From IMG/VR virus record IMGVR_UViG_3300044655_001400, positions 1 through 39,889 of that record: a stretch of 39,889 nt of DNA, one strand, 5' to 3'. The notes beneath the pieces were generated by a model that worked only from the letters and a program-made list of their open reading frames with translations, had not been told where the DNA came from and did no database searches. The stretch comes from a virus. Shown here piece after piece: positions 36,489-39,889 of this stretch; the first letter of the stretch is position 1, and each line of letters starts with the position of its first letter. The translations under genes and the position numbers were made by a program.

Positions 36489-37561
36489 TATATCACTATC
36501 CAGTTGGAACCAGAGCTAATTTCCACTGTTATGCTGGAATTAATTGTAACAGGCCCAAACGTGCCTGCATTTGTTGAAGCAGGAACAGTGTAATTCGCCG
36601 TTATGGTTTGACCGTTATTCCAGAATATTTTGTCTGTAGAGCCGCCAGTTGCGCCTGCAGATATCCCCGTTAATTGAGAACCGTCTACAGCTGGGAGCTT
36701 TGCAGAGCCATCCAACTGGACAAGATTATTCGCACTCGTTCCAGCCGTTAATGTCGCAGCCGAGCCAAGTCCTAAATTCGTCCTTGCGGTTGCCGCCGTA
36801 ACATCAGAAAGATTGTTAGAGGCAAGCAAGACGCCGGAAAGACGGGAATTACTTAACGTGCCTGAGGTAATGTTTGAGGCATTCGTTGTGTCAGTAGTCG
36901 CCGAGGTGGCTAACCCAGTGACACCAGAAGCAGGCAAGCCGGTGCAGTTTGTCAAAGTGCCGCTTGACGGAGTTCCTAATACGCCACTTGGTGCAACGTA
37001 ATCCGTTCCAGCCGTAGCGTTAGCAAGAGCGCCGCCGCTATTTGCTTTTAATATTGCTGTGCCAGAAGGCGGGGCAAGATAATCCGTTCCCGCCGTTGCG
37101 GCAGTAAAGGCAGATGTGCCGTTACCTTTTAAAATACCCGTAAGCGTTGTTGCGCCAGTGCCGCCATTACCTACCGGCAATGTGCCAGTGACGCCGGTTG
37201 TAAGAGGCAAGCCAGTGGCATTCGTCAAAGTGCCAGATGATGGCGTTCCTAGAGAGCCCCCTGTCGTTACAATATCAGCAGCTAATGCCGTTAAGAATAC
37301 AGTTGCAGAGCCAGAAAGGTTTAACAGCGAACCAGTGCTAGACTGACCTAATACGCGAGTTAATGTTGTGCCTGACGAGGTATATACGCCGGTGCCGTAT
37401 TCAAAATCTGAGGCTTGTTCAATAACATAACTAACAGTGTCACCATTAGCTACGCCAGCTGATGCAAACGACTGATAGCCAGGAGACGCAGAGCCAAGCG
37501 TGATAGTTCCAGTGCCAGTTGTGGCAGTGGACATTTTTGCTCGGTTGTAAAGTTTCACCAT
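36488..37561 (-). CDS. Tail fibre shaft with repeated trimerisation motifs (357 aa)
   Basis: [29 protein letters not shown] is a widespread fibre N-terminal domain. The body repeats [16 protein letters not shown] / [16 protein letters not shown] and TAGTDYLAP / TAGTDYVAP, together with [17 protein letters not shown], features of long triple-helical shafts. The C-terminal end reads [18 protein letters not shown] and a beta sandwich. There is no chaperone domain here; those of the later genes may serve it. It is the first of the fibre genes after the neck. Confidence 0.8.
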   Translation of the reverse strand: MVKLYNRAKMSTATTGTGTITLGSASPGYQSFASAGVANGDTVSYVIEQASDFEYGTGVYTSSGTTLTRVLGQSSTGSLLNLSGSATVFLTALAADIVTTGGSLGTPSSGTLTNATGLPLTTGVTGTLPVGNGGTGATTLTGILKGNGTSAFTAATAGTDYLAPPSGTAILKANSGGALANATAGTDYVAPSGVLGTPSSGTLTNCTGLPASGVTGLATSATTDTTNASNITSGTLSNSRLSGVLLASNNLSDVTAATARTNLGLGSAATLTAGTSANNLVQLDGSAKLPAVDGSQLTGISAGATGGSTDKIFWNNGQTITANYTVPASTNAGTFGPVTINSSITVEISSGSNWIVI

Positions 37562-37579
37562 TGCTTGGCGCTCGCTTTA

Positions 37580-37987
37580 TTAGCCGTGGGTAATCGTGCC
37601 AGAGGTTAATGAAACCAACTGACCTACAGAGACTGATGTGGCGTTAATGATAATGTCTGCTGCACTTGTTCCTACAGTCAGGCCAGAAACAACTGCCGTT
37701 CCAGAGTTGTTACGGATTTCAGCAAGAGCAGCCGTTCCCGTTCCAGTAGCTGTGGCAGTCAAAGGTGTGCCAGATATCGTCAACACTGCGCCAGCAACAG
37801 TTCCGGGCGTCGTAGATAATGGAAACGAAGCTAAAACGCCGGTAGCGCCAGAAAGTGCAGACGTTCCAATTACAAGAACGCCAGCAGTTGCCGTTCCTGT
37901 AGAAGCAGCTGCCGTTTTACCAGCAATCAAGTCGGCAACTAACTGCATACGATTAGTTTTAAGTGTAGCGTTGTAAGTTACAGCCAT
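37580..37987 (-). CDS. Beta-rich structural protein (135 aa)
   Basis: MAVTYNATLKTNRMQLVADL then GTATAGVLVIGTSAL, GAVLTISGTPL, AALAEIRNNSGTAVVSGLTVG and a final TSGTITHG form a pattern I know from small structural proteins of many tailed phages, often following the capsid or neck genes. The composition is almost all Ala/Thr/Gly/Val in beta strands. It may be a decoration or tail-shaft component. Confidence 0.65.
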   Translation of the reverse strand: MAVTYNATLKTNRMQLVADLIAGKTAAASTGTATAGVLVIGTSALSGATGVLASFPLSTTPGTVAGAVLTISGTPLTATATGTGTAALAEIRNNSGTAVVSGLTVGTSAADIIINATSVSVGQLVSLTSGTITHG

Positions 37988-37999
37988 TTCTATAATCCC

Positions 38000-38242
38000 T
38001 TAAAGCATTCCAACGATATTCGTTGCAGTGGTTCCAGTTGCCAAAATCTGTTTGACGCGGATTTCTAACTGCGTGCCGACAGGAACAGCAGTAAAGGTGA
38101 CTGTGTTTCCAGCCTCAGTTACGACTGCAAGATTTCCAGCGCCGCCAACATACAAGCGCGTGAAAACATTAGGCGCAGTGTCTGATGTGGTAACAGCAGC
38201 AGCCGTATCTGGAGTTAGAGATGATATCTGAGTAGCAGGCAT
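38000..38242 (-). CDS. Spike-base-like protein, RCAP_rcc01079 family (80 aa)
   Basis: The layout, TPDTAAAVTTSDTAPNVFTRLYVGGAGNLAVVTEAG then VTFTAVPVGTQLEIRVKQIL and ATGTTATNIVGML, matches the small family named after RCAP_rcc01079, the head-spike base protein of the Rhodobacter capsulatus gene transfer agent. There it anchors a fibre to the capsid. Here it follows the adaptor gene by 12 bases. The family is common in alphaproteobacterial phages and supports that host class. The assignment is by pattern recall. Confidence 0.7.
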   Translation of the reverse strand: MPATQISSLTPDTAAAVTTSDTAPNVFTRLYVGGAGNLAVVTEAGNTVTFTAVPVGTQLEIRVKQILATGTTATNIVGML

Positions 38243-38254
38243 AAGATGTTCCTT

Positions 38255-38950
38255 TTAGAAACTGCGACGTGCGGCAACGAGTTTAGATTGCGGCCTTGTG
38301 GCGCGATCTGCCTCAACCTCAATGTCTTTTAAGATTGTCTGATAGGCGCTATCCCAAACAGGTATGCGCTCATCTGCCTTTAGATACGGAGCCGTATGCA
38401 CAAGCGCGCCGTAAAGATATAAATCTGGGTAACGAGACAACGCCCAGTTGGTTGTCGTCTGATTATTTAATGGATTAAGCCGAGCGTAATACCAAAGGTC
38501 TAATTGCTCTGGCGCTTCTTGACCTGGCGCAGGAATAATTCTCAGTCTATTACCAACGATTGTATAATATGTTTGGTTTCCAATCGGGGAATAATAAGGT
38601 GGAATAATTGGTAAAGGTGATTGGTCTGGGTTCCATCCTAATGATTGAACCGTCATTGATTGGTCTGGCGTAATATATGTTATTGCATTCGATGTATTCT
38701 GATCCATCAGCTGATAGACAGATACAAAATCAAGCGGCATCGGGACATAATTATCAATAACCGAGGCTTGAGCGCGGTTAATCATAAATGGGTGTTTAAC
38801 CCTAGCCATATCTCGTTGAATGCGTGCAGTTGCTAACGTAACAAAATCTGGAATAACAGCCGTCATATCCATCCGGTTCAAAGTATCTGCGATCTTATTG
38901 CAGAGGCCTTGAAAGTCAGCCGTAAATGTTGGGTTAGCAAAGACTGTCAA
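38255..38950 (-). CDS. Head-tail adaptor protein (SU10/gp6-like, 231 aa)
   Basis: FTADFQGLCNKIADTLNRMD followed by IPDFVTLATARIQRDMARVKHP and YVPMPLDFVSVYQLM matches podovirus adaptors that extend the portal channel. Later LDLWYYARLNPL, RYPDLYLYGALVHTAPYLKADERIPVW and the C-terminal ATRPQSKLVAARRSF complete the family. It docks beneath the portal and carries the tail hub. It overlaps the 108-aa gene by four bases. Confidence 0.85.
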   Translation of the reverse strand: MTVFANPTFTADFQGLCNKIADTLNRMDMTAVIPDFVTLATARIQRDMARVKHPFMINRAQASVIDNYVPMPLDFVSVYQLMDQNTSNAITYITPDQSMTVQSLGWNPDQSPLPIIPPYYSPIGNQTYYTIVGNRLRIIPAPGQEAPEQLDLWYYARLNPLNNQTTTNWALSRYPDLYLYGALVHTAPYLKADERIPVWDSAYQTILKDIEVEADRATRPQSKLVAARRSF

Positions 38951-39273
38951 AGCGAAATATCCCTTGTAAGGAACGGTCGGCCTTCATTCATCAGCCACTG
39001 AAACAAGCGCTTTTTGTCTTGCCAGATGCCTTTTGCGACTAAATCTGATTGAATAAGCATCGGGATTGACGCGATCTTTACATCGTCGCCAAGTCGCTCG
39101 TGCTTTGAATGTTCCATTCTGCTTTCGTGAGCAGCTTTCAGAATGTGATCAACATCCTGAGTTGCTTCGAGGTGCATACCGCCTTCGTTATCAATAACAA
39201 GACGCTGACGAACACCATTTACTGGATCGTAATCAAAATTGGGGTCGTCTAATTGACGGTATTTCTCAGCCAT
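38947..39273 (-). CDS. Neck-region protein (108 aa)
   Basis: RQRLVIDNEGGMHLEATQDVDHILKAAHESRM followed by DVKIASIPMLIQSDLVAKGI is a pattern (GMHxEATQDV, then IASIPxLI) seen in small proteins following the capsid gene in many podoviruses. Function unknown; position between capsid and adaptor suggests head completion or tail joining. The stop overlaps the adaptor start (ATGA). It is the first gene after the capsid terminator. Confidence 0.7.
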   Translation of the reverse strand: MAEKYRQLDDPNFDYDPVNGVRQRLVIDNEGGMHLEATQDVDHILKAAHESRMEHSKHERLGDDVKIASIPMLIQSDLVAKGIWQDKKRLFQWLMNEGRPFLTRDISL

Positions 39274-39284
39274 TGTTTAGCCCA

Positions 39285-39314
39285 TAAAAAAAGGGCCGCT
39301 GTGAAGCGACCCTT
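39285..39314 (-). terminator. Terminator after the capsid gene
   Basis: On the minus strand AAGGGTCGCT and AGCGGCCCTT form a 10-bp stem (one G-T pair) with a 4-base loop, followed by TTTTT. It would reduce expression of the following neck and tail genes relative to the capsid. Confidence 0.9.
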
Positions 39315-39337
39315 CTGGTAGTTGATGTAAGTTACGA

Positions 39338-39889
39338 TCAGCTGTTCGTAATATTCGCTACAACTGCGTGAGCGTAAGGCGAGTTGATAACAAGCGTGTA
39401 TTCGCAGAGAAGCTGCGAACGCTTACTATCGCCTGTGCGTGCCAGCTCAGTGCGCTGGAACGGACGCAGATAAGCAACCTTCGCATAATCTGGATCTACA
39501 AAGTATGCGAATGCACCGTTACAGAAGAGCGAAGGAACGATATCGAGCGCACCAAAGTCGGACAGATAAACGTCAGCCGAGCCAACAATGGTAGCATTAC
39601 CATTCTTAACATCGGTATTAACGCGCGTCTGAGACAAGCCAGCGAAGCCAGAAACGCGGGTCTTATTGACCGGCGAAACAAGCATCATCTTAGGCTCACC
39701 GCCCTTTTGATACATATTGCGGATAGCATCTTTTAGGTTTGTTTCCGTAAAAGCAGCTGAGCCGCTCGTAAGCGTCCAGGCAGTCGTTGGTGCTCCACTT
39801 ACCGTAGAAGCGCCGCCAGAATACGCTGGGCCGGTTACGGTGCCTACAACGATGCCGTTACCAGCAGGCGTCTGAGCAGTCGTTTTAAT
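39338..39889 (-). CDS. Major capsid protein, C-terminal part (N-terminus at the left edge)
   Basis: This is the remainder of the SU10-type capsid protein. It is in frame with the segment starting at 574 once the repeat is collapsed (574+39762-39338 gives 333 codons including stop). The in-frame ATG at 39715 is internal, not a start. Visible segments include FTETNLKDAIRNMYQKGG, a run on DVYLSDFG, and DPDYAKVAYLRPFQ near the end, typical of the family's C-terminal half. A strong terminator follows 24 bases after the stop, so the capsid transcript can end here while some polymerase continues into the neck genes. Confidence 0.93.
   Translation of the reverse strand: MKTTAQTPAGNGIVVGTVTGPAYSGGASTVSGAPTTAWTLTSGSAAFTETNLKDAIRNMYQKGGEPKMMLVSPVNKTRVSGFAGLSQTRVNTDVKNGNATIVGSADVYLSDFGALDIVPSLFCNGAFAYFVDPDYAKVAYLRPFQRTELARTGDSKRSQLLCEYTLVINSPYAHAVVANITNS
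39763..39889. repeat. Terminal direct repeat, right copy
   Basis: This is the exact second copy of the first 127 bases. Removing one copy gives a circle of 39762 bp and restores a single uninterrupted capsid gene. Confidence 0.97.

Noticed and set aside
37638-38231. Long Ala/Val/Pro-rich plus-strand frames opposite the fibre and structural genes
   Set aside because: They are antisense shadows of Thr/Ala/Gly-rich genes; no ribosome sites, and the minus-strand genes form a continuous operon.

Overview
The window is one complete circular genome of a temperate, podovirus-like double-stranded DNA phage, opened inside its major capsid gene. Bases 1-127 recur exactly at 39763-39889. The capsid gene read leftward from 574 continues in frame from the right edge to 39338. 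The unique circle is therefore 39762 bp. The 127-bp overlap looks like a circular assembly and is not evidence of a physical terminal repeat. The host is unknown. Several proteins point to an alphaproteobacterium (inference): a small spike-base-like protein of the kind found with the Rhodobacter gene transfer agent, an XRE regulator starting ITPAQIRAAR, and a DUF6456-like protein. A tRNA-Gly(CCC) half-gene beside the integrase suggests the chromosomal integration site.

Layout. Nearly everything structural lies on the minus strand. From 8.8 kb leftward come the packaging and head genes: a 46-aa basic protein, small terminase, a 97-aa protein, a 474-aa putative virion protein, large terminase, portal, a 92-aa protein, scaffold and the SU10-type (DUF5309) capsid protein. 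The capsid gene crosses the origin of coordinates and ends at a terminator at 39.3 kb. Transcription then continues leftward through neck and adaptor, spike base, a large set of fibre genes (two with S74-type chaperone domains), a tail hub/nozzle, and ejection proteins including a tail lysozyme. A second terminator lies at 23.1 kb. After it comes a very compact lysis cassette: M15 endolysin, 30-aa membrane peptide, lipoprotein, holin-like protein, Rz-like and Rz1-like spanins, and a coiled-coil protein.

Control and early genes. Around 15 kb a Cro-like gene (minus) and a short repressor-like gene (plus) diverge. A minus promoter at 14.95 kb and a plus promoter at 15.66 kb carry the same operator, ATACCA-N7-TGGTAT, in the same place between -35 and -10. 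The minus early operon (14.6 to 9.9 kb) encodes a RusA-like resolvase, a protein with only the DnaA DNA-binding domain, an O-like replication protein whose gene contains 11-bp-spaced iterons and palindromes (a candidate origin), a PP-loop (PAPS-reductase-like) enzyme, a possible PD-(D/E)XK nuclease and several tiny membrane proteins. The plus operon (15.7 to 19.96 kb) encodes a YqaJ-type exonuclease, an ERF annealing protein, a small protein ending in the SSB tail DDDIPF, NinB, two unknown proteins and an HNH nuclease. Excisionase and integrase follow, probably from a promoter of their own. The last genes before excisionase are separated by unusual arrays of a CNNCG pentamer.

The most unusual points are the four CNNCG arrays, a 15-G tract just inside a short reading frame (a candidate phase-variable switch), the shared-operator promoter pair, the iterons inside the O-like gene, a second candidate regulon motif shared by three promoters, and an integration site at the 5' half of a tRNA gene. 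No CRISPR array, insertion sequence, RNA or DNA polymerase gene, or complete tRNA gene was seen.
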